Assembly (NCBI GenBank): GCA_002914845.1
Contig: JXTC01000070.1
Coordinates: 406,961 to 470,960, forward strand
Direction of reading: 5' to 3'
Source: Trema orientale
Taxonomy: Eukaryota > Streptophyta > Magnoliopsida > Rosales > Cannabaceae
DNA: 64,000 nt
Part shown: piece by piece, positions 34,374 to 47,100 of the stretch
Position numbering within the stretch: position 1 is the first letter of the stretch
Layout: each line of letters opens with the position of its first letter
Program-made: the position numbers and the translations under genes
The notes under the pieces: generated by a model
Databases searched by the model: none
Seen by the model: the letters and a program-made list of their open reading frames with translations, nothing else
Told to the model about the DNA's origin: nothing

Positions 34374-37300
34374 GGTGGGGGGATTGGGGAGGAGGAGCTG
34401 CTTGCTGTGGGACTTGGTACATTGGGGGAACATAAAGTTAAATCTACTTAACGAACCTTGGGTTTTCCGACAATCGAAGATAACATCGAATAATATGTTT
34501 CAATAGACGTGATGAAGGCTGTTCAGCCAGCGCGCCGACCATGTTACCCAGAACTCGTCCTACTGCAAAAAATCTCTCTGCAGTAGTACAGATATAATCC
34601 AAGCCCATATCATCCAACAAAATCTTTTGAACAATAAATGTGGCAACCTGCCAGCAGAAAACCTTTTGTCAAACAGTTATAAACATATCACATCTCAGGT
34701 AGANATCAAGCAAATAAGTTTCTTTGAAAACCATTATAACACATTCCAATCATGAAGCTCGAATTGCTGGATGGCAGAACAGGACAATGAGCAACATCCT
34801 CTTCTAAGTCAAGAACATCATGATAAACAAAATATAAAAAACTTAAATGTAGTGTCACTCAGATCCCCAAACATGAGACTCAACTGTTTTTGATAGTTCA
34901 CTGCCCATTTCCATGGTTCGCAAACACAGTGGAATTATTTCGGTTGAAAGAAGGAAACTAATGACTTCTGTCTCATCAACCTGAAAAAGGGGTGGAAAAA
35001 GTAGATTTATCACAAACAAATTCTTTTTCTGAAAAAAAAAAAAAAGGAAAACAAGGAAACAAAAAACAAAACAAGACAATACAAAACTACACAGTACTAT
35101 GGCAAGGACCTTGTACCTTCACCAGGGCACCAATGACACCTAAGCTAGTAAGCCTCAAGTACTCAAAAGGTCTTGATTTGCTTGTTGTGTTAAGGAAAGG
35201 ATACAAATACAAAGGTATATGAGCTGAAATAGAAAGTAGGTCACTTAAAACAGTTCTCAAAATATCAACAAACGAAAATATAAGCATCTTATAGAAAAGC
35301 ATGGGCAAAATTCGGTTCCGAATCGAATGCCTTCATAACTGAACAAGATCAAAGCCCATTACCATTGAGGAACAACATTCTCGTGTCAGGGTGAGAGGCT
35401 ACACACTGCAAGAAAAGAACAAGGAACATAGACCATTAGCAATTCTACAACAATTGAAAGCACAAAAACAATTAGAAACTGAAGAAAACTAATTTCACAT
35501 GCTGAAGCCTATGCAAGTCACATCCCCATCAAGCAAAAAAAAAAATAAAAAGCAACTATATCAAGTTCCATATCAAGATTACGAAAAACAAAAACTTCTT
35601 TCATCTTCTGATTCCAAGGGCACTATCCCTCATTTCAGGTGAAGGTGAGGACAACGCATTCCATAATATATTCCAAATGAACCACACCCAAAAATAAAAA
35701 CAAAAACGAAGGAAGCCAGAGTTCAAATAAATGACACGATATAACCAATTGCACTAAGAAAAAGAGGCAAAATTTGGAAGGTAAACCAATTTACCTGAAG
35801 AAGAGCAAGAGCATTGCAAACTCGATTTGATTGAGCAGGAGTTAGATTAGGAGGTGAAAGAACAGGGTAAATTGAAACTATCTCCTGCAATGAAAATAAA
35901 TAAATGTAGAATACCATAAATGATAATTAAAACAAGGAAAAGGATAGATTACGATGGCAATAAACAGCAGGAAAGATACCTGTAATAGTGCAGCAATAGT
36001 ACCAAAAGAATTCCACAATAAAGGAGCCAAGTCTTGAAATAGTTCTCTTTTCTGTAGAACAAGGACAAATATAAGCATATCAGACACGTACAAGTAAAAC
36101 AATAATACCGAAAGAAACTTTTACATGAAAGAAGCCAAGTATTGCAATAATTCCTTGTTATATTACATACAGCAACAAGTTTATAATTGTCGTATACAAG
36201 ATTACAGCAGCTAAATCACTAACCCTTTGTCAAACATAGGCATATAACCAGGAAAAATATGTCAGCTGTCAGTCAGGGAATAATTCTGAAACAACTGATT
36301 TCCCATAACGATTTTCTATTTCTTAAGAAAATAATAAAAAATTCAGTTGTCTTTAAATAACTGCTTTTGGAATCTTAAAACATTTCATTAAAGTATACAC
36401 TACTGCTCAACAATAAAAAACCGAGAGATAAAATAACAAACCATGAAAAATAAAATGAATACTATGGTCATAACAAATGCATTAAACATTCGAACTTTCT
36501 CTTAATGTGTACAGAAATATTTTCAAAAGAAATACAGTTACTATCCTTCCAAGCCTCAAAGCTGACATTTATCTTCAAATTTCAAGCCAAAGAATAAAGA
36601 AAATAGCCAAAACCAAAATTGTTTATTAAACTTAAGCTCCTTGACTATGGCCAACTCCCAGAAATTTAGTTCCATAAGAAATGTGTACCACATCTTTAAA
36701 GCTACTTGGCCACGTGAAAAAATTACTCAAAACTTTTTTCATTGCAAATCATAACAAGTACCGATCTTACTATGAGCTGATCGCCAAGCAAATAGTTGAA
36801 CGTTTAAAGGAAGCCACACTTCTTTCACATGAGCTAAACCCTAAGTAATTTGGACCCCAAAATGCTGTCTTTGTCTTATTTAATCTAGCCCATTCTTCAG
36901 GTCAATGGAGTAACACATGCCTTATTACATTGTCACCAATAACCTCTGCAGGAGCAGGAGCCTTTCTTAAAATGATGGAAGCGACTTGAATCTCTCAGTA
37001 TGATTTCATGTTCAATAATCATGGATATATAGGTCATGGCACTGTGGCAATCACCACAAACACGTAAATTCTTGGTGATACGAATAGGTGCACCAGGTGG
37101 AGATGTTAGGATGGCAAAGGCAAGAGCCAACTTCTCACTATGTTCAATGAGAAGATCACCTTTCTCCTCATCATCCACATCATGGAGTGCAAAGCTAGTT
37201 TCTGGAACATACCCAAGGGCTTTAATGCGTTCTATCAAGCTTGCAAGAATTTCACATATTTGCTGTGATTGAGGATGTCGTCTGTCACCGACAAAGAACG

Positions 37301-39929
37301 TTGTGGTACCTTCCTTCCCTTGCACCCAACTGCAGCCAGGCCTCTTCTTGACCCCTGTATGTTTCATCAAAGATCTAATCCTGGCAACATCTTTCCAGCG
37401 CCTTGCATTGGCATATATGTTTGACAATAAAGTATAGGATCCATCATTCTGCAATTCCAATTCTAACAACCTATTTGCAGCATACTCACCAATCTCAACA
37501 TTTGAGTGAATCCTACACCCACTAAGTAATGAAAACCAGACTATTGGAATTGGTTCCATAGGCATGTCATTGATAAGCTTCAAAGCTTCACCCAAGCGAC
37601 CAGCACGGCCCAAGAGGTCAACCATGCAAGCATAGTGTTCAGCCCCAGGAGTAACTGCATAATCCTTGCTCATGTCACTAAAATATTGTATTCCCTCATC
37701 AATCAACCCAGAATGGCTACAAGCATAAAGAAGAACAACAAAGGTTACACCATCAGGCATCAAACCTACTCTTCTCATTTCATCAAAGACCTGAAGAGCT
37801 TCTTTACCACGACCATGCATGCCATAACCTGCCATAAGTGATGTCCATGAAACAAAATTCCTTAGCTTCATGTTGTCAAACACAACTTGAGCATCCTCAA
37901 CATCTCCGGATTTGGAATACATATCAATAAGGCAATTAGACACAAACGGTGTCATGGAATCATGTTGGTTTCGAATTACATAGGCATGAATTTGTTTACC
38001 AAATCTTAGTGCGCCTAAATGTGCACATGCCATCAAAGCACAAGACATAGTAAAAGCGTTTGGCCTTTTGTAGTTATGCTGACCAAGCATTTGGGAAAGA
38101 AGTAGTAGGGCATCATTGGCTTCCCCATGCTGAGCATACCCACCAATCATGACTGTCCAAGTCACCACATTTCTTTCCTTTGGTTCTATTAAATCAAACA
38201 TCTTTCGTGCCACATTGACACCTTTGCATTTAGCATACATGTCAATTAGACCATTAATAATCATTAAATCCTCCTCTGGATCTTTCCCATTTCGATTTAG
38301 AAAACATTTTATGGCATAACAATGAACCTCTTTTCCTTGCAGCAATACTCCCGCAGATGCACAAGCTGAAAGAAGAGACACAAGGGTAACAACATTTGGC
38401 TCAGAACCAAATCCTTGCATTTGCCGAAACACATCCAATGCTTCATAAGCTAAACCCCTTTGAGCAAACCCTGCAATTACAGCACTCCATGTCACTACAT
38501 TCAATTCAATTTTCTCCATCCTCATCTTTTCAAACAGACCAATAGCATCTTCAAATCTACCTACCTGGGAATAACCCGTAACCATAGCATTCCAAGATAC
38601 CACATCCTTAACCTTCATTTGCTTAAAAACCTTGTTTGCCTCATCCATCATCTCACACTTGGCATACAGGTCCACGATGGCATTACCTACAAATACATCT
38701 TCATGTAAACCACTCCGTACAGCAAAACCATGGACCTCCTTACCCCACATTGACAAACCCATGGAACCACAAGCAGGAAGGATATTCACTAGACTAAAAG
38801 CATTAGGGCGTACGCTAAGGTCTTCCATCATTCGTTCAAACGTTCTCAGTGCATTCTTTGAATCACCATTCTGGGAATAAGCAGCCACAATTGAGTTCCA
38901 CGAAACAGTATCACCTATCCCTCTCCTGCACACTTCTTCAAACATTTTGTGGGCATCAACCAGTGCACCACAACGACCATACATTGTGACCACTGCATTA
39001 GAAACAAACACATTTTCATCGAACCCATTTACGCATACAGCAGCGTGCACCGAAGCACCTAGCCGGAGCGAGGAAATTTCACCACAAGCTTTGAGAACAA
39101 AAGGGAATGTGTAGTGGTCAGGCCTCCACCCAAGTCTCTGCATTCGACGGTACAGTCCGAGCACATCATGTAGCAAACCAGACCGAACTCCACTCCTCAT
39201 CATTGCATTCCACCAAAAAAGAGACCGGGACGACGGCTCGAGGCGCTGGAGCAGCGTCATAGCATATACGGGAGCATTGCAAGCTATGTACGCACCAATA
39301 AGGTCTGTGACAGAGTGTGCTAGGCCTAGAACCAGGATCTTCTGGTGGATAAGCTTGGCCCGGATCAGAGACTTGCATTCTTTCAACAACGAGTTGATTA
39401 TAACAAGAGGGTCCGAGGTTGGGGCAGTGAAGAAGAAGGCCTTGGGGGTAGTAACGTTAAGAAATTTCACAACTTGGTATCGGCACCGACGAATTATGAA
39501 AAGGGCCATGCTAGTTAAGGTCTATCATGTTGAAATTCGTAGGAAAAAGAACAAGGGTATTCACAAGAACCAAACTTTACCACCTAATAAGCAAAACCCA
39601 GATGCCAGAAAATGAAACTAATTTATAGCACTACAAAAGTCAAAATCAAGTCTTCAAAAAAAAAAAAAAACAAAATTTAACAAAACCCAGTACGAAAATC
39701 TTGTTTCTAATGAAGAAATTCATATAAAATCTATTTTAAAAAAAAAAAAGAAAAAAGAAATGAGAACCTTAGAGAGCTCAAGGAGGGCGTTTTCGCGAAG
39801 ATCGGGGTTGCTGAGATCAAGCACTAATTGCTCCGCCGAAGCCATTTTGCGTTCCTTATTGGGCTGTGAGTGAGCCCCGGTTGGGCTGGTGTTCGAAGGG
39901 CTGGTCGGAGCTCCGAAAGGTGAATTCAT
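33787..39929 (-). CDS. CNOT9: CCR4-NOT complex subunit 9 (CNOT9/RCD1)
   Basis: Nine exons on the minus strand: 39929-39768, 36051-35980, 35884-35795, 35405-35363, 35223-35117, 34980-34885, 34647-34457, 34266-34197, 33891-33787. All are GT-AG and in frame, giving 311 aa. CNOT9 is an armadillo-fold scaffold subunit of the CCR4-NOT deadenylase that links it to RNA-binding and silencing proteins. Exons 1 to 8 read as the highly conserved Rcd1 domain ([80 protein letters not shown]). The variable N terminus (about 28 residues, ending NKERK before MASAEQ) and the short C-terminal tail are usual in plants. Intron 1 is 3.7 kb and contains an entire PPR gene. An ambiguous base at 34704 is intronic. 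Confidence 0.93.
34339..34372. repeat. (GA)n microsatellite in a CNOT9 intron
   Basis: About 16 GA units between exons 7 and 8 of CNOT9. A useful polymorphic marker, with no other role visible. Confidence 0.8.
36933..39509 (-). CDS. DYW-type pentatricopeptide repeat protein (At5g16860-like)
   Basis: An intronless gene of 858 aa. PPR proteins of this class bind organelle transcripts and direct C-to-U editing. A probable N-terminal targeting sequence (basic, RRCRYQ, residues 1-30) is followed by about 18 PLS-type repeats from residue 65 on (for example [20 protein letters not shown]), then E and E+ motifs and a C-terminal DYW deaminase domain. Zinc and catalytic residues are present: HSE at 790-792, CGDCH at 818-822. 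The C terminus reads GYW instead of DYW, which I recall also for the Arabidopsis relative. It most resembles Arabidopsis At5g16860 (from memory). It lies on the same strand, wholly inside CNOT9 intron 1, 258 bp from exon 1, so its promoter must be in that short intron piece or shared with CNOT9. No frame damage. Confidence 0.92.
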   Translation of the reverse strand: MALFIIRRCRYQVVKFLNVTTPKAFFFTAPTSDPLVIINSLLKECKSLIRAKLIHQKILVLGLAHSVTDLIGAYIACNAPVYAMTLLQRLEPSSRSLFWWNAMMRSGVRSGLLHDVLGLYRRMQRLGWRPDHYTFPFVLKACGEISSLRLGASVHAAVCVNGFDENVFVSNAVVTMYGRCGALVDAHKMFEEVCRRGIGDTVSWNSIVAAYSQNGDSKNALRTFERMMEDLSVRPNAFSLVNILPACGSMGLSMWGKEVHGFAVRSGLHEDVFVGNAIVDLYAKCEMMDEANKVFKQMKVKDVVSWNAMVTGYSQVGRFEDAIGLFEKMRMEKIELNVVTWSAVIAGFAQRGLAYEALDVFRQMQGFGSEPNVVTLVSLLSACASAGVLLQGKEVHCYAIKCFLNRNGKDPEEDLMIINGLIDMYAKCKGVNVARKMFDLIEPKERNVVTWTVMIGGYAQHGEANDALLLLSQMLGQHNYKRPNAFTMSCALMACAHLGALRFGKQIHAYVIRNQHDSMTPFVSNCLIDMYSKSGDVEDAQVVFDNMKLRNFVSWTSLMAGYGMHGRGKEALQVFDEMRRVGLMPDGVTFVVLLYACSHSGLIDEGIQYFSDMSKDYAVTPGAEHYACMVDLLGRAGRLGEALKLINDMPMEPIPIVWFSLLSGCRIHSNVEIGEYAANRLLELELQNDGSYTLLSNIYANARRWKDVARIRSLMKHTGVKKRPGCSWVQGKEGTTTFFVGDRRHPQSQQICEILASLIERIKALGYVPETSFALHDVDDEEKGDLLIEHSEKLALAFAILTSPPGAPIRITKNLRVCGDCHSAMTYISMIIEHEIILRDSSRFHHFKKGSCSCRGYW

Positions 39930-40109
39930 AGAGTTTCAGACTCTTATTTAGTATTTATTATTCAGGCACAGACACAGACATAGTCTCACCACCATTGATC
40001 CAAAGCTATAACCTTTACTTTTTCTCTTTGTCTAAACTTTGCTTAATGATATGGATTATTTAATTTTTTGGTAGTTTCCATCAGGAGAGAGAGAAAGGGA
40101 TAAATTTAA
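39930..40109 (-). promoter_or_regulatory. CNOT9 5' flank
   Basis: A short unique stretch between the CNOT9 start codon and a MITE at 40110. Contains no clear TATA motif. The core promoter is inferred from position only. Confidence 0.3.
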
Positions 40110-40468
40110 GCCCCGTTTGTTTCGCCTATTTGAATGTGTGTATTTGAATGGAAATTGTAGAATGGGTTATAATTGGAATGGAAGACATTTGAATGGAAAA
40201 AATAGTGGAATGGGTTATAATTAGAATGGGAGTATTAGAATGGACCATTCAAAAACACCTCTTCCCCTCCATTCTCATCCAAGATACAAAAATTCATTCA
40301 AATAGTTGATGTGACTGATGAACCATTTGAATGAAAAAATTAAATTGTTGAAACAAACACTCATTCCAAAAGACCATTTGAATGGAAAATTTAGAATTGT
40401 TGAAACAAATACCCATTCAAATGGATTTTCCATTCTAATGGAATGGAATGGGCGAACCAAACGGCCCC
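40110..40468. mobile_element. MITE, TIR GCCCCGTTTGTTTCGCC
   Basis: The left end GCCCCGTTTGTTTCGCC is mirrored by GGCGAACCAAACGGCCCC at the right end. The interior is built of GAATGG/CCATTC phrases, giving strong self-complementarity. About 359 bp, non-coding, about 180 bp upstream of the CNOT9 start codon. Confidence 0.7.
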
Positions 40469-41191
40469 ATACTTTTTTGAAAGATTAGTTCATTGATTTT
40501 GACGTGGCATCCTTACAAGAATGACATGTAGAGAAGAAGGTCACGTGCTCTGCATGCGCGTCGTAGTGGCGTGTAAACGACATGTCGTTTTGCATTTGCT
40601 AAAAAATTGTCTTAAAAATAAGGGTAAATTTGCAATACATCGACATATTATGTAATACTCAAACAGACAAAACTTCAAAATTCTCAATCTCCCCTCCACC
40701 CTCATCATCACCCTTACCACCTAAAATCCATATATATATATATGGAAGCATTTAAATGTAGAACGTTCTTATTTTATACAAAAATAATAATAATAATAAG
40801 AAAATAGAAAAAAGGAAGCCTAAAGAGGGAGATATTCCAGACAAGCCAAAAAATGTTAAGATATGACGGTCTGTGGAGTTTGTTGAGTCATAAACCTCTC
40901 TCTCCATTATAAACTAATCTGAATGGGCCTGTGTTGATGCAGCCAGAACAGAACCCATCAATGTGATATTCATTTTCCATTTTGGAGGAATAAGATCCAA
41001 CCTCCTAAGAAATCCTCCAATAAGTGAAACAAACTATTAAAAGGAGAGCTTTGGTTGAATTGCCTGCAGTGCTTGATTCCCTTCTTGCAAGCTAATTTTT
41101 CTCAAAACCCCTTAAGCCAATGCTATGAAGTTGTCTGGATTCTTGGTTATAGCTTTTAGTCTTAAATTTACTTTTTGGACTGCAGCATGGC
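40469..41191. other. Intergenic, 3' region of the branching enzyme gene
   Basis: No gene. Contains a TA microsatellite near 40729-40742, an AAT run near 40787, and probably the 3' UTR of the minus-strand branching enzyme gene. Confidence 0.35.
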
Positions 41192-44100
41192 TCAAATTCT
41201 TAGGATACGTGTTAATTTATAGACCTGCCACAATAAGTAAAAAAAATATCATGCAAAGTCCCTAAGAAAGTCAATTTTCACATGTAAAGGGGAGCCAAGT
41301 ATGGAAGTCATAGATAAATAAACTGAATGGAAAGCAAGGAATGTGGATGAATATGGTGCACGTGCCAGACAAATTGAATACAATGAGTAGCTTTTGTACC
41401 TCCAGATTCATGCATAAGAACTGAACTGAAAAATAGTGATGAATTCTTCTTTGAAGGTAAGCTACAATAATTTTATACAACTATGTCGATTGAACATACA
41501 TTTGTGTCTTGAATGAAAAGTTTTGCGATACCAAGCAGTCAGTTTTCATTGCAAAATATGTTACCGAACAAAATTAATAGCACACTGATAAAAATTAAAA
41601 ACAACCATTGAGAGAGAAGCAAGCCAACCTGCGCAGTCCTACTAGGTAGAGTCACTTCTAAGCAGCTTCGGAGGCCATCGACCCTGTAAAACAGTACTGT
41701 CAGATCAACAAACAGGAGAGAAACAATCTAAAATATAACTCCACCACAGGTTTGGGAGAGGAGAAAAAGATTCAAGAAAGTCCATAGTTACCTTTTGCTA
41801 ATGGTTTTTCTAAGATATTGGTGATCCTTTACAAGCCCTTGACCTCCATAAGTTATTTCATCTGTATTAAGTATAAGCTGTAGCCACAAAATATCATATA
41901 GATTTACTCCACCAATATGCTTAACAGTATGCACATACAAAAATATGATTGATGTCCTAATAACAAACTGTTCTCTTGTTTTGACAGTGTATTTGTGATC
42001 AGTCATTAAACACGATACAAAGTAACCGAGTACTAAGATTGAAAAGTTATACGTCTGATCCCAAAAAAGAAAGAAAAAACAAGAAACTATGAGGTTTTTC
42101 TTGCTAAGACTTACTTGATATTCTCCAGCCTCTTCTACACCTACTCTGTATCCTTCATATGACTCTGTTGGATGAAAGTTAAATAGGAATAGAAGTGGAC
42201 CTCTCATGTAAGCTATTACCTGTAAAGCAAACAAATATCTTTGTCACTTAGAGAAAACACTTCTAACCAATTACATTGCTAGTATATCAACACAAGTGTC
42301 TAAAATGAGTTTCCTTACCATAGTAGTGTCATTCACATGGTGAATGCTAGGTAAAACTCTGGAAAGTACTCGTTCTTTTTCATCCAATTCCATCAAGTCC
42401 TACGAGAAAGAAAAACGTAAATTTGTTACTTTCTTCTTTCTTCTTCAATATTAGAGAAAACATGGAGAAAAAAATACGGTAACGAAGTAAGCAAATTGAC
42501 ACCTTATCAAAGATAAATAAGTTGTGATGAACTCCATCTGCTAAAAGATTCCACTGACGATTGGCTAGCGAAAATGAGAAACTGTTGCTTGGCATTGGGA
42601 ATTCGACCCTCTGGCACATGAGAAGATCATTAGTAGCATAAACTTAACTGTTCAAGGATATTGTTGGGAAAGCGAGCTCACCTTNNNNNNNAAGCACGGC
42701 CACATATCGTAAACGTAATCAATCTGATCATCTGCCTCAATATGAAAAACCATTATTGAAAAGAAAAAAATAAAATGACGAACAAAGCATAAAACAAAAT
42801 TCAATGGGACATTTTTACCAGATTACTTATAAACTGCATCTTTTTCTAACTAAGATGCACATGTAAATAGAATTATCCTTGTGAAATCAATCCACTGCCG
42901 TAAATCAAGATGTCTTACACTTGATGTTTGACTACATAAACGTAACTGATTTAACCCAGTTGAAGTTGCATATTTTATTGATCTACTAGTAAATCTGATT
43001 CCAGTAGGTTTGACCGATGTTTTATCCACAAAGGTTAAGTTGAAAAAGTTAGTTCACCAAAGATTAAGAAGCAAAGACCATAAGAAGAAATCTGGCTAAG
43101 TGTGCAAGTGCGTGCTGCCTTGTTACTCTGGCCACATAAATAAATAGAGAAAGCATGCATATTAGCACACTGATTTTCAATAGTGAGAACAAAGCATACC
43201 TTGAGTAAAGAACACCCTCTGAGGAATGGTTCATTTGCAATACCAGAATCTTTAGTTATTTGACCAAGTAATATCTCTGCAAATGATTGCCCTCCAGATA
43301 TTGACTAACATTGAAGATTGGAAGGCAGGACATGATGAAATAATTCAAATAAGAACAAACAAAAAATAATTTTCGAAACTGATATTACTTAAGAGAATTC
43401 CAGATTCAAAACTGATATTACTAGAGAATTCCAGATGTGGAAGAAGGGATTAAAAGCAGACGCTACCTGATTATGATTTTCAGCATACACAAGCATCTTA
43501 TCGGCATATTGTACATTTCCCATTAACGTGCTGACAATCTGATCAAATGAGTTCAGAATCATTGGGCATTAAGTTTAGATGACGATCATTGCGCATTAAG
43601 TTTAGATGACGAACATTCATCTGAATTTACAAGGAAACAACTTTAAACCACTTAATGCTGAGATGATTTCGATCGATTATAAGATACAACCTTACTCATG
43701 CTCCATTCATGATCAGGAACATTCTGAAGAAAAGATGACCACATCTCTGACACCGAAAGATTGACATAATAATCAAATCCCAATCCACCTTGAGAGGTTG
43801 GTTCGCATAGTCCAGGGTAATAAGTTGACTGAAAATCAAATTTAAAATGAGACTTGAAAACAGCCACATAAAAGAAAGTATAAAGCTGAATATTATACTA
43901 TTAGAAGATAACATGAGAAGGGAGGAATTTATGATCCTGAAATGGAAACAAAGAGGCACAGCAGTGGAAAACAAAGATCAAACTACTCACGTCTTCAGCA
44001 ATTGTAATTATATTTGGGTGGAGAACATGCAGAATCTCATTAGCCAAAATTAGATATAAGAGGGCATCCTTGTCAACGTATTGATTGCAGTACCTGCAGC

Positions 44101-47100
44101 ATGACAAGATTAAGTTCAATAACATCTTGCTAGCCTTAACTGTGCACGTATGATGCAAAACATTCAATGTAGTTGAAGCCAAAGAAAAATCATTTGGTTG
44201 ATTATGATACTTAATAGTAATAATAGATCACATAACAACTAATTTAGTTAACATTTCATAGATCTCACTTAAAAGTTATATATCATGACGGAAACAACAA
44301 ACTTATAAAATGCCTTACTCCTCGATGTCCCCAGAAAAAGAAGCAAAACCATTGTGTGTATACAACATTGACGACAGTGAATGGAACTGGAAACCATCAA
44401 TTTGATACTCCACAACCCACCTGCTCAAAAACTCATAAAAACGCCAAAGTTATTCACCCAATATGACTTACTGAAACATATCCACATACGAAGCAAGATA
44501 TATTAAGGCAGAAACAATACTTCTTTTTTCCATTTTTTTTTTCCCCTTTCGATAAGGGGTTGGGATATTCGAACACTAGACCTCAACATTGGAGTTCAGG
44601 CTAAGTATGTGATCAAAATTAAGACACATAATACTGCATTAGTTGGAAAAAGAAAGGCTGGCTACAATGAAATCCACTAATTTTGAAAACTGAACTTCAA
44701 ATGTACCAGTTCAGATTTGAGAGAAGGAAATGTAGTACATCGAGGTCTTCATATTTGAACATCCGGGTACCCCAGTACTTGTGATGTCCTCTTTTACCTA
44801 CTCAAGAAGAAGAAATTATGAAACATAATATGGTCATATGGGAAAAATAGGACTAACCATCAATTCATCGCACAAATGATGAGAAAACATGTCAATCCTT
44901 TAGGTTTTGGAAGGTGCAGACCCAAAGTTCAAGTAGATTAGATAAATAGGAAAGAGAGCAACCTACATTTAAGTGAAACCTACTGCAAGTAAAAGTAAAG
45001 GCAAGAATAGTATTAACGCATACCAGTACGAAAGTAGCAGTCATTGGATCCGTCAAACAGAGACAGCCCAACCATCTCATCTGCAGCCGAGTAGGAATGG
45101 ACTATGTCTAAGAAAACCAGCAGTCCAAGTCCTGTAAAATTGGCAAGGCAGTTAACGGTCTGCAAGTTTATTAACCAGAATTAAATAAACAACTCAAGAA
45201 GAAAAGTAAGTTGAACAGGAAAAAAGAAAAATTGGAGATAAGACAGCAAGAAATAGCACTTTTACTGAATGTCTCCTAGTGTGATGCCCAGAATAAAACA
45301 GTTGTCTGCTGGGACATGTACCCATAGTCATCAATAGGCATAAATTAATTACATATCTTCCAGTATACGTAATGAGTAAAAAATAATAACTAACGGACGA
45401 CTCTATCTTGCAGCAACATCTCTTAAAACACTATGAAACCTACAAACAAAAATAAGCAAATCCGAGCATATAGAAAACCAGATAAGCAACATAGTCTTAC
45501 ATTTAGTAGTCATCTGCTAGTTGCTACCACAATTGATATGTGAGGCAATGCAAAGGGATAATTTTATCATGTAACACAGCTTATGTAAAGCAAGAAGTTA
45601 CTCAGCTATTGCAAATAATCAATGAAATGATTAGTATTCATGAATTAAAGAGATGACACGAAATGAAGAAAGATAACCATGTGCTTCATCAACCAACCGC
45701 TTGAAGTCATCAGGAGTTCCAAATCGGCTGCTAACAGCATATAAATTAGTGACCTGCATTGTCATGGAGATGTTGAATATTAATTGAAATCACAAAGTAA
45801 ATTGCAGCTAGGTCTAATATTTGTCAAATAACATTAAAACAAAATAATTATAAAAAAAGAATGAAAAATGAGCCCGATCACTGAACTCTATCTAAAACGA
45901 AAAGGAATATTCCCTTGCTTACCACATAATGCTTTTCATCAATGACGATAGATATGCCAATCATATTTCAGTGCAAAAGATATCACCCCATTCTAGTTTT
46001 AGGTTTTAAATTTATACTGTCACAACTTAGAAACACACTAAGGAATAAAGATGCATGCAGCTGAATAAACTTTACAAGATTAATTTCAAACATCAAATTT
46101 AAGACAAAATATAGAATGAAAAGAATGTTTGGCTTACTCTATAGCCAACAGTGAAATAATCTTTGTGCTCAACAATTCCAATCAACTGGATTGCATTGTA
46201 TCCCGCTTTCTTTACATGAGGAAGGACCTGAACCAAATATAGAACACAAAACTTAAAAATTGATAAACATGTCACAATATAGTGAATATAAACATCAAAG
46301 CAACAATCAAGGAATTGCCTTTTCAATGAAATCAGTGAAAGAAGATATTTTTGGCTCTGATCCACTTATTCCAACATGACATTCATATATACGCAAGGAC
46401 TTCGGCACTTTTGGGGGCGTGTTTCTCCATTTGTATGCATCTTCTGGAGGTGGTTCCCAGTGGACTGCAAAAGCTCGTTTTCCTTCTGCATCTGAATGTA
46501 ATTAATTGCATTCAGATAAAGAAATTTTGGTGCAACACGCCATAATCCTTACGTTATATACAAGGAATTTAATTGTGGATTATAATAAGAGACTACAGAA
46601 AAAGGAAAAGGAGAAGCATATATTGCCATAGACACTTCCAAGAGAACCATAAATATGGCTGACGGGGAGAGAGGTGAGCAAAGAAGTCACGGCCAGAGTT
46701 GTTTATTGACTCCATGTAGCCTCTCAAAAGTGCATTTCACACCACAAGCTATAAGATATATAACAATCTCACAGATTCTAATTCAGAATCCCATTTCTGA
46801 TATAAAGTAAAATGGCCAAATTTTACCTAAAAAAATAAAATGGTGGATGAGAAAATAACTTCCATCTAACATAGAAGAAAATTACCTGGTTGAACATAAG
46901 CAGCCCAAGCAGGAACTCTTTCCAATGGTCCATCAGAAGTGTTGAAATAGACCCTGTATTTGCTTCCATGAGGAATATTAGGAGTGTACTTTTTCAACCA
47001 TGCCTTCCTTCCTTTACGTGTCTCAAACCAGTAAGCCAAAGGGGGCTTCTTTGCTCGAAATCTCTCTAGTGATTCAGGATCACCTATGACATTAAAAATA

